Positions 34,066 through 46,139 of a stretch of 64,000 nt of DNA are shown piece by piece (within the stretch, counting starts at the first letter, position 1; each line of letters starts with the position of its first letter). The notes under the pieces are model-generated. The model saw only the letters and a list, made by a program, of their open reading frames with translations, was not told the origin of the DNA and did not search any database. The stretch is from Stereum hirsutum FP-91666 SS1 (Eukaryota; Basidiomycota; Agaricomycetes; Russulales; Stereaceae). The translations under genes were made by a program, and so were the position numbers. Location of the stretch: positions 2,199,550 through 2,263,549 of the forward strand of contig NW_006763136.1 of assembly GCF_000264905.1 (NCBI RefSeq). The letters are read 5' to 3'.

Positions 34066-37000
34066 AGAAGATGACTGTCAGGGTAAGTCAATGCTATACA
34101 ACGTCGTGATTTTTGTCCATATCTGAATACGCGGAATATAGGTGGCCTGTAACTCGCTTGTCGTCTCAGAAAACAATTTAAACATCTTCAATTGCTTAAT
34201 TCTTTCCGTTACCGCGCCCTACAGTCGCAGCCTTGTTTCCTCCTCAACTTTCTAAACCCTGAGTTTCCTCTGTAGTTTTCCTGCTTGCCATACAGGCACT
34301 TTTAAAGAGGGCGTCGAGTACCTGTACTGACTCGACAGCGCAACTGCTCAAATGAATATATACATGAAGTTCTTGTGGATCGATTTATGTCACATATAAC
34401 CGTCTTTTCCACGGAAATCCTCATCGGTTTCGTTTGTTGTATCGCCTATGTTCAATTTTCCCTCGTGCTTTTCTCGACCCTTATTCCTACTCTGAGTCTT
34501 GTGATTGCGAGTCGTAGCCTTGCGTATTTCCATTTTCTTACAATCGTGACTGTAATGCAAGTGTCTTGTCTTTTCCTTTTCATCATTGTACCCACTAATA
34601 GAAGACAGTCGCATCACGACTGGGAGCCCCTGTGGCGCGCCACTCGCGCAAGTATAAACCCTGTGCCGCATGCACGAGAACGTGGTACCCAGTGAAATTG
34701 TCAAAGTGTGATGTCGGGCATGATGCTTATATAGTACTTATACACTGGACTCACAAACCGTGGATCATAGGAGTCGAGTGAAGTTATGGGTGGAGGGGAT
34801 GTAAGTAGCTGTATAACGATCTGTTCAATAGTTGCTCGTTATTACAATTCGTCACTGGTACTTATCACCTGTGAGTCTTTAGGGCACTCGAAATCAAGAT
34901 CGGGTCGGGATAGCGTGGAAAGTTTGGTGAGTGGACGACTGCCCCATAAAACTTCAACGACGTGGCAAATACGTTTTGCGGTCCGGACGAGTCGATGATG
35001 GCCGTGCGACGACCACGACCAGCCTCAAAGCCATCATATATAATCATCGAGGAAACTTACATACAGTACCGGGGCGAGACCAGCAGTTTGACGAGTCCGA
35101 CAGCCCCATGGAGGGACCCATGAATTATAACTTGATCAGATGAAAAGGCAGGCAATCTATGTCCGCGAGATCCGAGTATAGCGAGAGCGGACGGTTCTGG
35201 TGGTTCTGGTCGGATTGAGATCATGATACATATCAAATGCGCAAGTCTGACCGGGCAGACGATACGTAGCTCGTGTTTATCGGATCAGCAGCACTTGCGA
35301 CGCGTTAGGGAGATGGCTCAGACCCTTGTAAGACGCTAGTGGTGCAGTACATGAAGGCATCGACGAAGAGGAGGAAGAGCTGGCAGCGCTGGCTGCTGAG
35401 CGCTCAAAGGTAAGCTGGCACCAAACCCCATAACCAACATCGATCGGGGGCAGGGGGTAAAGGGCATGATCAAATTTATCGTGGCCCAGATCCAAAGATA
35501 GTAGAGAAGATAATAAGCGTACGCAGGGAGCGCCTTCCGTGAGTGAGTATTTCAATACGCCGTAGTCGAAAAAAGAACGAAACAATGAAGACTCGGAGCG
35601 CCACGAAGCGGATCGGGTCGGTTCAGTGACACACTAAGATACAGTCAAGGATCAGTCAGGCATAGAAAGCTCTGTGGAAGGCGAGACACACAAGTACATA
35701 TTGCAGGACTTCTCCGACTCCTTCAGTATGCTTGAAGATGATGCGTGAGCAGAACTTCCCTGCTGAAGAACGTAAGTAATAGAGCGTATCCGTAGCCTCG
35801 TTTTTGCCTCGGGGAAGCCGGGATGGGGTGAAGTGTTACACTGTTCATGGTGAGGATCGTCGTTCAAAATGCAGATAGGCTCTTGTACAGGTTCCTAGTC
35901 GAGTATCAGTCGAAAGTGTTTTGAGTAGAGGGTGATTAGTAGGCTGACTCTAAAGGCCTCTTGAACAATAGGTCAACCAAAATGAGTGTGGGAAGCTGCA
36001 TCATTAAATAATGATGGTGCGAAGGGCATAGAATCACTATGGACAGCCCTGGGGACCATTCCAAGATAATAAAACGCAGAGGTCCGTGGTCCACGTCGAC
36101 GATGAAAGCTGGCATGCTGCCAAAATACCACGTTCAAAGCCGCCAAAGCGCTCATACGAAGTCCTGAAGTTCCAGAGTCAAGCGCTGATCCGGGGACAGA
36201 GTGCTATTCGTCGTCCAATCAAGAGCCCTAGCGGCAGCCGGTGATGAAGTAAAATACGCTTTGAAACTGGAACACCGATGATGCCAGCGAAAGTGCAGAT
36301 GAAGTCACTTTTACGTCCATCACCTTTCTTTCCGAGTTTCTGCCTGTCCAGACCGGTGAATCAGAGCTGTTCGCTTGCCAAGGGAGGTCTGAGTAACCGT
36401 GTTTCTCACACTGTGTCTCGCACGCCCCTTGGAATACCAGCAATTCCCCGCCTGAAGCGGCTGAGACACTGCCTCCAATCAGGAAGTCTTCAATGCGTGC
36501 CCCGAACATGAGGATAAGAACAAACTTCAATAATGCCGTAGACCGCCCCCCATCGGAGTAGTTCGAGAGGCGTGGAGCGTCGGAACCTTGAAGTGTGTTT
36601 TGCGTTTGCCAGTGGCTTGGATGAGTTTTAGGACATTGAACCTGCCTATCGTGGACGATCGTCGACGTACTAGCGAGTAGGCACCGAGGTCGAGGACGGT
36701 CCACGATGCTAAAGCGCTAAAACACCACAAAGTTGAGTAAAATCCCAAAGCCGTATACATAAGGAGGGCGTCAGGATGATATCTGCGTGGTCGAAGGTGC
36801 ACATGTTTCGCCGACTCGCTCGTGCTTTCGCGCAATCAGATACAGAAGAGCCCGAAGATGGGTGTCGGAGAGGAAAAGTGCCATATACGCACTAGCACGA
36901 TGCAAATACTGTGAGCCCAGCTGCGCCCTGCACATTACCCTGACAACTAATAAGCATACCGTAAAGGTTGTAGATTTCCAGTCCAAAGCGCACGCGATGG

Positions 37001-40000
37001 GGCGATGTGAGCGCACGAACTGATGCATGATGGACGCCCCAAGACCGATATTCGAGTCCGAGGAGCAAGCTGGAGGCCTGGAAGAAAGACGCAGGGAATT
37101 TGGGACGGAAAAAGCCGGTGGACCATCCGGTAGCGCTGGTTGTGGCGACAATATGGCAGTAGGTAGGGTTGGTGGCGTGTAAGAATGAGCAGGTATATGG
37201 AGCTTGGACAAAGGAGCAGGATTCATGCTGAGTGCATATAGAGAGGGAGAACTGCGGATTATATGAAGTGTCCTCTCTCTTCCATGCAGTTAGGGCGGTG
37301 TCCTTATTGTATAGAACTGTCGTATGTGTCGTCGAGGAATAGAATACTACTACCTGTGATACCCGAGTGAGATCGGATACTTCGACACTTGGAAGGCGGT
37401 AACGCGCCCGAGAGACCTCTTAGAGCAGTCGTAGCATGTGTGCAGATGTTTCCACAAGTATCTTGGAAGATCGACCCGAACGGGATGTTATCATGGTCGA
37501 GTGCGTAGATGGTCCATGCCTCCTCCCGTGTTAGGTGAGACCCATATACACGAAACTGGACACGGTGCTTGAGCTAGAGCAGCGTCAATCAGCCATGAAA
37601 CGGAAAGGGTATATTTGAGGACGGCGATCCGATGATATACGACGGCGATATCACGAGGCGCGCCACATTGATCTTGGCGAGGGCCGTTAGTAGCGTCGCG
37701 CAACGGATCGTGAACGAAGCAAAAAAGACGGATATGTTGCAAGATCAATGTTAGTGCACGTTAGTCGGTGACGGATGATAGACAGCGAAAGGCAGCATAC
37801 TTAGATCCGGCGAGACCGAAGTGAAACGATACCATAAGTTTCACCTCGAATAAGCGAGATGGACGTGAGGTGGCGTCCGGAAGCAGGCGCGGATGATCGA
37901 AAGCGGACAACGTCAAAGAAAGTCCTGTAAACAGCGAGTGAGTCTCCCGCAGCTGCTCGAAGAGAATGACCGATGAAGTGGACGTACATACCGACGGTTC
38001 GCCGCTTTGCGAACGTCGGCTGGGGAACGGTAGAGGTGTGTATAGGTGAGCGCTCCGAGTTCTTTCTCCCAAGAGATCCTCCTGTGAGAATCAGGAGAAG
38101 CGTCAGTGAGACGAAATTGATCCCTCTAACAGATCATAGTTTCATGTTCGAGGTTTGTACGATGTGGCACGAAGACATACGAGCGCTTCTTTCTCCCAAG
38201 GTTCCGTTGTGGGTTTACCACGTCCGTTCGCATGCCGTCAACCCGGAGAAGAGTCTGTTGAAAGCCTCAGAAGCGACGCAGTCGTCTGAGATATATCGTC
38301 TCTCGTTTTGCTGTTGAGACGAGATCGAGACAGACGGTGCGGCGATATCCATGGCGATGGTACGGCTCTCTGTGAAAATACCGACTGAATGCCTGCGCCA
38401 AGATTGAACTGCGGGGAAAGAAGGAAGCACGAATATCCTAAGTGCGACAACTCCACTGAATGGTCCATAGCGCATCGACCGCAGAACATCCCACTCAACT
38501 CCGCTGGATGTTCAGAAAGGCTAGCCATATCTATGAAGGGAATAAATCATACGTCGGCCGCAAGTTCGCCGCGGTGCGGCTGCTGAAGCGCAGAGATTTC
38601 GACGGATTGATGGAAAGAAGAAAATCAGGGAAGAAAGGAGAGCTGAAAAGGGTCACCCGACGTCACCTTTCCAGGCCTTCAAAGCTTCATCCTTCTTCTA
38701 TAACTTTCCTTTTTTTGCACAGGACACATGCAGGGCCGCCGGCAACCTCAATCAGTGCGCACGGCCCGAGTCGGGGAACTCATGCAACCTTAACTCCAAC
38801 TCACGGTGCTCGCGTAGGAGTATCGCATGGGAATCGACGAACAAGACATGGTATGGCCATTGCGAGCTAGCGAGACGAAAAGGCCGAGGAGAAAGAGACG
38901 AGGTGTAAAAATCTCCATTGGCTGAAGGGAGAGCAAGATTTTCTGCATCATGAGTGAGTATTTGGGCAGATAATCAGCTGGCGGAGCACGAACCTCCGAA
39001 AAACGTCAGGGTCTGGACCGTCCGAAAATCGCCAGAAAAGGTGAGTAATCGTCGCTCTTCTTTGCAGTTGTCGAGAGGATACGCGTTGCGAGATGATCGA
39101 TCTGTGAACGAATAGGAACAGGAGTACGCTCGAGGCAGTTCCTTCAACCAGATGGAATTATAGTTCACAACGAAGGTACATACATCCAGACGATCGTCTT
39201 TGGGACACAGGGGAGAACGCTTTGAAGGAAAATATGTACTCCCACACACACGCCCAGGCAGGCTGCTTCGCTGATAGCAGTTGATATTGAAAGAAGATGG
39301 CGGTATTGCGCTCCCGCAACGGTCGCCGCGACCGGAAATGTGCACACACGGTGATGGTTAAGTAAGACATCGGATGGGGATTTGGATGGTTGACAATGTG
39401 CTGCAGATGCAGCTGGTGGAGAGCACAGAGATAGGCTTAGGGATAATCAAAGCGAAAAAGTAGGAAAATGGGTGGACCAATAGAAGACCGCGCTAGGCAG
39501 GATATCCTATCTAAGACGGAGGCAAATGCGACTCGAGTTTCATAGAACGGCCAAGAAAGGAGGCCGTCGAGAAGGAGAAGAAATAGAGCCTAGTATAGTA
39601 CGAGCCGGCGTCGACAGCGAGGGTCATGAAACGGCGGCGGCGACGGTTGCTGGAGACATGTACGCGTTATGAACTGGAGAATATTGTGCTGCGATTTCCA
39701 TGGGCATTGATCGTTGCGAATGGAGAGGAAAGGAGTCGGGGACTGGTCGAGGTGTGAGCACGAGTTGCGGGGGGAAAGAGGGTAGCCTTCGCCGGCCACG
39801 CGGACGGGGTTTCTGGAGAGAAAGCTTATTCCCAAAAGGACGAATTGGGCGAGGCGCCGAGCGCGGGGAAATCCGAGGGATGGTCTGCGACTTCGTCTAC
39901 GCTTGTGTTACATAATCGCACACCCTGTTCCCTCGCCTCCCATGAAAATCCAACGAAGCAGATATATAAATCAGCCCCGAACGGCTCTCCCGCCGAGGCC

Positions 40001-40073
40001 CCTGCTCGTCCTCCCTGTCCCCCCGCCGCCCGCCCTCCGTCGAAGACATTGATCCACGCGCACACGCGCCACC
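34066..40073. other. 6-kb gene-poor region with possible minus-strand coding relics
   Basis: No complete gene could be built. On the minus strand, several frames read protein-like but in pieces: 36771..37226 (151 codons, with AYMALFLSDTHLRALLYLIA), 36527..36760 (ALGFYSTLWCFSALASW, hydrophobic), 36228..36500 (LLKFVLILMFGARIEDF), 35973..36155 (ALNVVFWQHASFHRRRG) and a Ser-rich piece near 35277..35420. Together they could be a decayed or unusually spliced membrane-protein gene, or chance frames. The right part from about 39500 includes the promoter of the RRM-like gene. Confidence 0.3.
39963..39970 (+). promoter_or_regulatory. TATA box of RRM-like gene
   Basis: TATATAAA, 111 bp before the ATG at 40074, followed by a C-rich leader. 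Confidence 0.5.
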
Positions 40074-42497
40074 ATGTCGCCACACACCGTCTTCGACGTC
40101 GAATCACCCGCCGAGGACGTCCGCGACGCGCGCCTCAACCACTGGATATCCTCCCAACACAGACTCGCCCTCCCTGATTCAGACGAAGGTCACGTCGCCT
40201 GTCGCGAATCAGCTCTCCTACCGGACAATTTCGATGACGACTTTGTCTTCCCTGTGGCCCGGTACCAGCCCTGCTCGGACATCGCAGAGGAAACCGCCTG
40301 TGCCTCCAATTCGCGGTTCGAAACGGCGTTCACCTGCTCACGTGACCAGATTGTACCCACGCACAGCGAGTGCAGTGGCCCCGACCTTGAAGACGAGGGA
40401 CGCGACGAAGCCATCGAGGTGCTCATGCACGAGATGAATTCGTGGAGATTGCCCAGCGGTCCGCGCCACGAACACTCCCGCTCACTCTCGGATCGCGAGA
40501 AGGTATGTCTCGCCACACCAAGTTGGGCCACAAATAAATGACTTACCTTGCCTGACCCTCTTAGCCTCTGCCCTCCGTGCCAGGAGAAGAGCCTGCTCAG
40601 TCGCGCGACTGGACGCAGTACATTCCCTTCCAACCCTCTTCCCCTCTCTCGACCGGCTACTCCTCGCCCCCGTCATCGCCCTCCTCGCCCATCGGCAACT
40701 CGTTTGCCGCTGAAGCCTTTCCAAGAGTTCGCTCCAAACCATCCATTCAACATTTGGCACTCAGCACGGACGCCCCGGAGTCGCACCCCGCCGAGTACTC
40801 CCCTCGCGCACTCAACAACTCCGCATCGTACGCATCCCTCCGGAGCCGCACAAAATCCACCCGCTTCCCTTCCATATCCACCACTCTCTCATCCGTCAAC
40901 TCAAGCCTGGATACTCCCGCTCCAGGCTCTCTATATGGCGGCAGTTCCCCTGCTCTCCGCCATGCAGTCTATATCCCTTCTGAGCCTCCTTCACCCACCA
41001 CTCCAACTCCGACCCCCCTCGGTTCCAATACACCTGCCCTTACTCACAAATCATCCTTCTCATCCGCGTTTCCTCCTACACCCTCTCCGGGAATGTACCC
41101 ATCGTCTCTTCTCCACTCTTCTCTCCCCGTTGTGGAGGACGACGACAGTGTGCGCCATTTCGATCAAGGAACGCCTGATGGGCTCCTGAACGTGTACGCG
41201 GGTGGTGGAGCTGCTGCCTCGAGATGGAGCGTTGCCACCTCTGCTAACCCTTCGGGCTCTCCCTCGCACCCAGTCCCCCTTCCGTCCACACCGTCCAAGC
41301 CTCTTCCGAAGGTCAAATCAAAGCCCAGCCTCACCCTCGTCGACAGCGGCTCTCCCAAGGACAGAAGCAGCAAGTCCTTTAGAAAGCGAATTCTCTCTGG
41401 GCTGAAGTCCCTTCGTTCACCCACGCTTTCCGCCGCTCCTTCATCCTCGTTCACTCAAACCACATTCCCCCCCTCACCGCCTCTCACACCTCTATCTGAC
41501 CCTTTCCAGTCTGACGGTATGGCTCTCACGCCTTCACAGCAATATTACTTCTCTCCTCCTCCAACCGCTCCTCAGTCGCCGACCGACTCCGACTCCAGAT
41601 TTATCTCGCAATCAGCACCTTCAGCGCAGTCCGGTTTGTTCGACATGCAGGAGGAGCCACAACAGAATGAGACAGTCCACGCGCACCGTATCCAACTCCC
41701 ATATACTCCAAGTATGAGGAGCATGCCTCTGAACAGCAGCCTTGGTGTCGACCGAGAGGAGAGCACGATATCTGCGAGCGGCTTCACCAGCGCCAGCCAA
41801 TATGGCTATCTCAACTTCCCGCCGCCCACTTCGCCCAGTCGCAGTGCTAGTCTCTCGAAGCGCTCATTTGTATACGAGACGGACGTGGATGGTGGTGCTG
41901 GAACGGGCACAGACGGGGGCAAGCCCAGCCTCGACTGGAAGAATATCAGCCGCAGTAGACTCTCGTTCGGTAGCGTTGCTAGCGGGAAATCCACTATGGG
42001 AACAACGAGGCGACTCGGTGGTATGGGCAAGCCGAAGAAGTTGCTCGTCAGTGGGCTCCCCGTAACCGATGCACGCGCAGAGGAGGCGATCAGGACGTGG
42101 TGCGAGGTTCGTTGAGTTTTTCGCCGCTAGACCCGTGAAGCATATAAGAAGATTATTGACTTACCTGCCTGTACGTGTAGAGCTTTGGTGAGGTTCGAAA
42201 GATCTCGCACAAGCCCAATGGTGTGCTGCAAGTGTCATGGAAGAAATCGTCTGTCGCTGATACGGTGAGCACGCCTTTTCTGCTGAGTTACCCTTTTATG
42301 GGACGCCACGCCCCGTCCACGTTACCTTTTGTTCGCCCGTGACATGAAATTCCCCGCGCGTATGCCTATTCGGGATCTCTGTCACTGACTCGTCGTTTAA
42401 TGTCTTTTCCTAGGTCTGCCGACTTCAAGCTCAGGTTTTCATCGAGGGTGCAGGTAGCGTCGCGCTTTCGTGGGCTTCTAGCTCGAAGCGCGTCTAG
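40074..42497 (+). CDS. large Ser/Pro-rich protein with C-terminal RRM-like domain
   Basis: Exons 40074..40502, 40565..42106, 42181..42264, 42414..42497; 2139 nt, 712 aa; all joins phase 0. Residues 1-143 are acidic and polar; about 144-630 is a disordered Ser/Pro-rich stretch with SPPSSPSSPI, repeated SPSHP/PLPSTP motifs and basic patches (KSFRKRILSGLKSLRSP). The last about 80 residues read KKLLVSGLPVTDARAEEAIR.., SFGEVRKISHKPNGVLQVSW, then ..IEGAGSVALSWAS, which has the beta-alpha-beta layout of an RRM, with weak RNP motifs (no aromatic pair is obvious), so RNA binding is uncertain; a Nup35-like or protein-binding RRM variant is an alternative. Many SP/TP sites suggest regulation by proline-directed kinases. 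No named orthologue recognised. Confidence 0.75.
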
Positions 42498-45400
42498 CTT
42501 GCTCGCCTATCTGCTCTTGATGATTCCTCCCGGAGGACGCACGACCGAGTCGACGACATCTGCTACGAGACTTCCAGCACGTCTTTCAAGCTTGCCACCG
42601 TTTACATTCCGTCTTCATGGCCAGCACCTCCTCAACGAGGGCACTCCCTGCCGGCACCGATTTGGACTTCGCTGTCCCATCGGCATTGCCTGTAAAACAA
42701 CCTCAGACAGTCGCTATTCTTACGCATTCTTGCGTTCTGTCTACTTCTCACCTATAACCCATTATTTGCCTCGCACAGGCGCGTTATAGGATGTATGTTT
42801 GCTAGATCTCTCTTTTATTGTTCCCATTGGACCGAAATACTGTAACACAACGCTCTCTGTATGCTTACTCTGCCATTCATTTCTAGTCACGCTCCTTGCA
42901 TCTCGGTCTCTGCTTTCATCTTTACTGTCGCATAAGTGTTCATCGTTATCGTTGTTCTCAACTTTGGGCTTTGGGCCACGTGCATGGGTTTTCTGCTGCA
43001 TCTCGAACTCACTTTCAAACACATCCGCATACACACACTATATCTCTATGCATCCCAACATACACATCCTACCTCGATCCTTGCCTCTCATTTATGCTAT
43101 GCTCGCATCTCTGCTTCAGCTGTCCACATTCATTAGAACTCTACTCTTCCTTGCGTTTGCGTTCTCTGTCACCTCATTTCGCTCTTCGCGTTCTTCGGCC
43201 CTTTCGCGTTCGAAAATTATCCTACCTTCGTTGTCGCTATAGTCATGTTTAAGCCTTTCATTCGCCTCGCCTCGCCGCTTGCGCTCGAAATCTAGTCATA
43301 CCACAGATTTATTTTTTGATGTTGCGCATAGGCGTGTCTTCATTGTTCTTTCTGGTAACTTACCTGCAGTCGCAGTGCGTCTGCCTTGTTTCTGTTGGTC
43401 CGCCTTACTTTGTGTGTATACACATCTACTTCCATCGTTCGCGTGCCTTGTGCTATCCGCATTTCTGTTCTTACCGTTGCTTCCGCTGATATATGAATCT
43501 TTCGATAGGCATTGCATTGTCGCTCTTCAAGGAGTCTAAGGAAGGAAGGAAGGAAGGTTTTCCTTACTCGTCATCTCGTCGCTCGGATACCAGTTTCCAT
43601 TGAGCGCCGGAGATATGGACTGCGACACCCATCGAGTTCATTCCCCGAATACTCTCTTCAGCGACCTCTTTCCTTGCGGCTCAAGCGACGCTGCAATTTG
43701 TGTCCAAGTGAACTCCAACGGCCTCACTGGTCCCACGTATTTCCGCCGGGCTTGCACTTGGACCTACAAGTGTAGATGCGTATCCAGAGCGTTCGAGAAG
43801 TGACAACCTGGGATGCATCACAAACTTACAACGCAGGTCCTGTTCTGGATCGTTCTTCTCTCTCTGAGCCCTTCTTGATCCCCGCGGCGACAGAGATACC
43901 CATGTGTCATCCCCGTCAAGTACGCTCCACGGATTTCCTTCTCCCGTCTCGAAGAGTTCCCTCGAGAATATCTCAGCCGCACACAATGCAGTCGCGAAAG
44001 AAGCTTGCCCCGTCCTATCATCTCGACTGAGATGAACTCTCTCAGTGGCAAAGAGTAACGTCAACATCAACCACATCTTGATCTTCCCTGCTTCCTCTTC
44101 CCCAGTGTGTTGAATCGTCCGCGAGTGTGACGACTTTGATCAGACTCATGACTCCCAGTCCGCCCCGGCGGAACGGGACGTTGAACGTTGAACGACTTCG
44201 GGTTTTCCAGTCATATTTCTGCTTCATCTCTCTGGATAGGGTTGCTCGATGTGCCACGCCTCAAATGGCTCAACGAATCCGTGCTGCCGTTCAGGCTCCC
44301 TGATGGCTGTGCGTACGTATCCATGGCCCTTCTTGGAAGCGTCTAACTCTGGGTTTCCACTCTTCTCTGTCGCTGTCAGGCCTTCGTCATATCACAAACC
44401 TCAGACCCTTTGATTCATGGAATCGCCGCCGAGCGCTGAGTATTGTCCTGCGATTCCAGGGGAGGCGGCTCTTAACTCCCCTGACGTCGGGCTTCAAGGT
44501 GTCAGTGCGGGCGGTCTTGACTGGAAGGATGATCTTGCGGTACACGGGAAATACCGCCGTAAACACCGTTAAAACCACACCGGGAGGCAACAGCAACGAT
44601 GAGGTATCCGTTGATGAATTGAGTGACCGGCCTTCATACGATTCCGACTGCTCCCTTTTCAGTCTGGTCTTTCTTTACCTCGTCAGAGTCATGCGAGTGG
44701 TCTGCTGCTGATTGAGTTCTAGGGAGATTTCATGGAGGTTGTTTCCCTTTTCAATGTTTCATTCATCTCCAGTTGACCATGCATAGATGATCTAATATAT
44801 CACTTGCTATGGCTGATGAACTTGAAGGCGCCTTCCTTCTATCTGGCTGTGCTCAAAAGTCCGCGGACTCACTGGCAGAAACCGGCTCAAACCTCGCTCT
44901 CCTCGTCTTCTGGGTCCTTACCACTGAACGCATTCCTTAGACATGGGCTTCCGCTGCTCCTTCAACTGCTCTCCCCGTGAACTCCGCTTCTAACATTGTC
45001 GGCCCCGAGGTCGTCTAATATCGACGTCAGCATGCCGTCCTTGTGCCTTGAACTTCACAACGGATCAGGCAAGTTACATGTCCTGCACGATTTCTGCATC
45101 ATTGAGGCACAACTTCAAATTTAGATCCCTGGAAGGGCCACTCTGTCCCAGTATATCCCCACGACGACTACACAAAGAGATATTCCTCCCAAAAAAGACA
45201 TAGGGGTCATGCGGGTCGCGCGCGGACCTCTAGAATGGAATCTTACCCTAAGATGATATCTGTCCACAACTACAGTGTTGGTGGACCACGGACGCATTTC
45301 TGATCTTCAAGCTCCAAGCTCCAAGCTTCAAGACTGGAACGCTGGCACACGGTAAACTGCGATATGCATAACCTTACTTCCCAGAGATTTGCAGCCAACC

Positions 45401-46139
45401 TCGTCCGTAGGCATAGAGAAAAAACTATCAGAAGGAGTCATCCTTCGGCGAGGAGCATGAACATTCCAAAGACCTGGAAAAGTCGGGAGGAATCGTCTGA
45501 TGGATGAGGCCAATATTTCTTGGCTGTTAGCTGTTGGGTACACGGTTATGGTGTCTTGTATACTGGATCCAGCGAGTGTGAGGCTTTTCAAAGCGTAGTG
45601 TGAGACGAAGCTGCTGCTCATCGGTCGTCCCTTTTAGCGTCGAGTCACTAACTCCACCCGCAAGGCATGAGTTTCTCGTTTTGTATCACTATAAAAGCAA
45701 GCGAGGGAATCTTCTTTATGTTGCTTCCCATCAAGGCAGCGTGGACTCAAACAAAAGGGTGTTATATCTTCGCGGATCACATTCTCGGAAATGGACATCA
45801 TTTCACGAGTCATGCTTATTCCGAGTCTTTACCACAACACTCGACATAATCCCTTATGCTTCCATTCCCATCGCGTCTTGCTTTCACCATTAAATGAAGT
45901 GAACAGTATCTCATAGTCGTAACTCGATGTTCTCACAAGTTGCTTATCCTGCCGGCTACTATGTTCGATCCTTCCCATGGCGTCATCGCCGAACAAAACG
46001 CCTACCGAGGTAACAGTCGCTGTTGCGCCAGGCAAAAGCCGACATGGCTCCGTCGAAGCCTATAGCAGAGGAAAGGGTCAAGATCGCCCCTCAGTTTGAA
46101 TCCGAGAGAATCAACCCTCTACACACTTAGCACTGTAGC
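42498..46139. other. 3.6-kb gene-poor region
   Basis: The left part (to about 43300) is T/C-rich and open in several frames without protein character; part is the 3' UTR of the RRM-like gene. Possible fragments: minus 43681..44076 (with SFATALCAAEIFSRELFETG), plus 43600..43803 (with VNSNGLTGPTYFRRAC), minus 44387..44596 with a hydrophobic start, and minus 45328..45621 (ALKSLTLAGSSIQDTI, reminiscent of LRR text). None could be extended. A short near-tandem AAGCTCC repeat sits at about 45308..45332. Confidence 0.3.
43538..43557. repeat. (GGAA)n microsatellite
   Basis: About five uninterrupted AAGG/GGAA units in non-coding sequence. Confidence 0.9.

Noticed and set aside
34375..34695. 106-codon plus-strand hydrophobic frame after the F-box gene
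   Set aside because: Pyrimidine-rich 3' flank with no family resemblance and no promoter context.
42799..43242. 147-codon plus-strand hydrophobic frame
   Set aside because: T/C-rich sequence open in several frames at once; looks like 3' UTR composition rather than a membrane protein.
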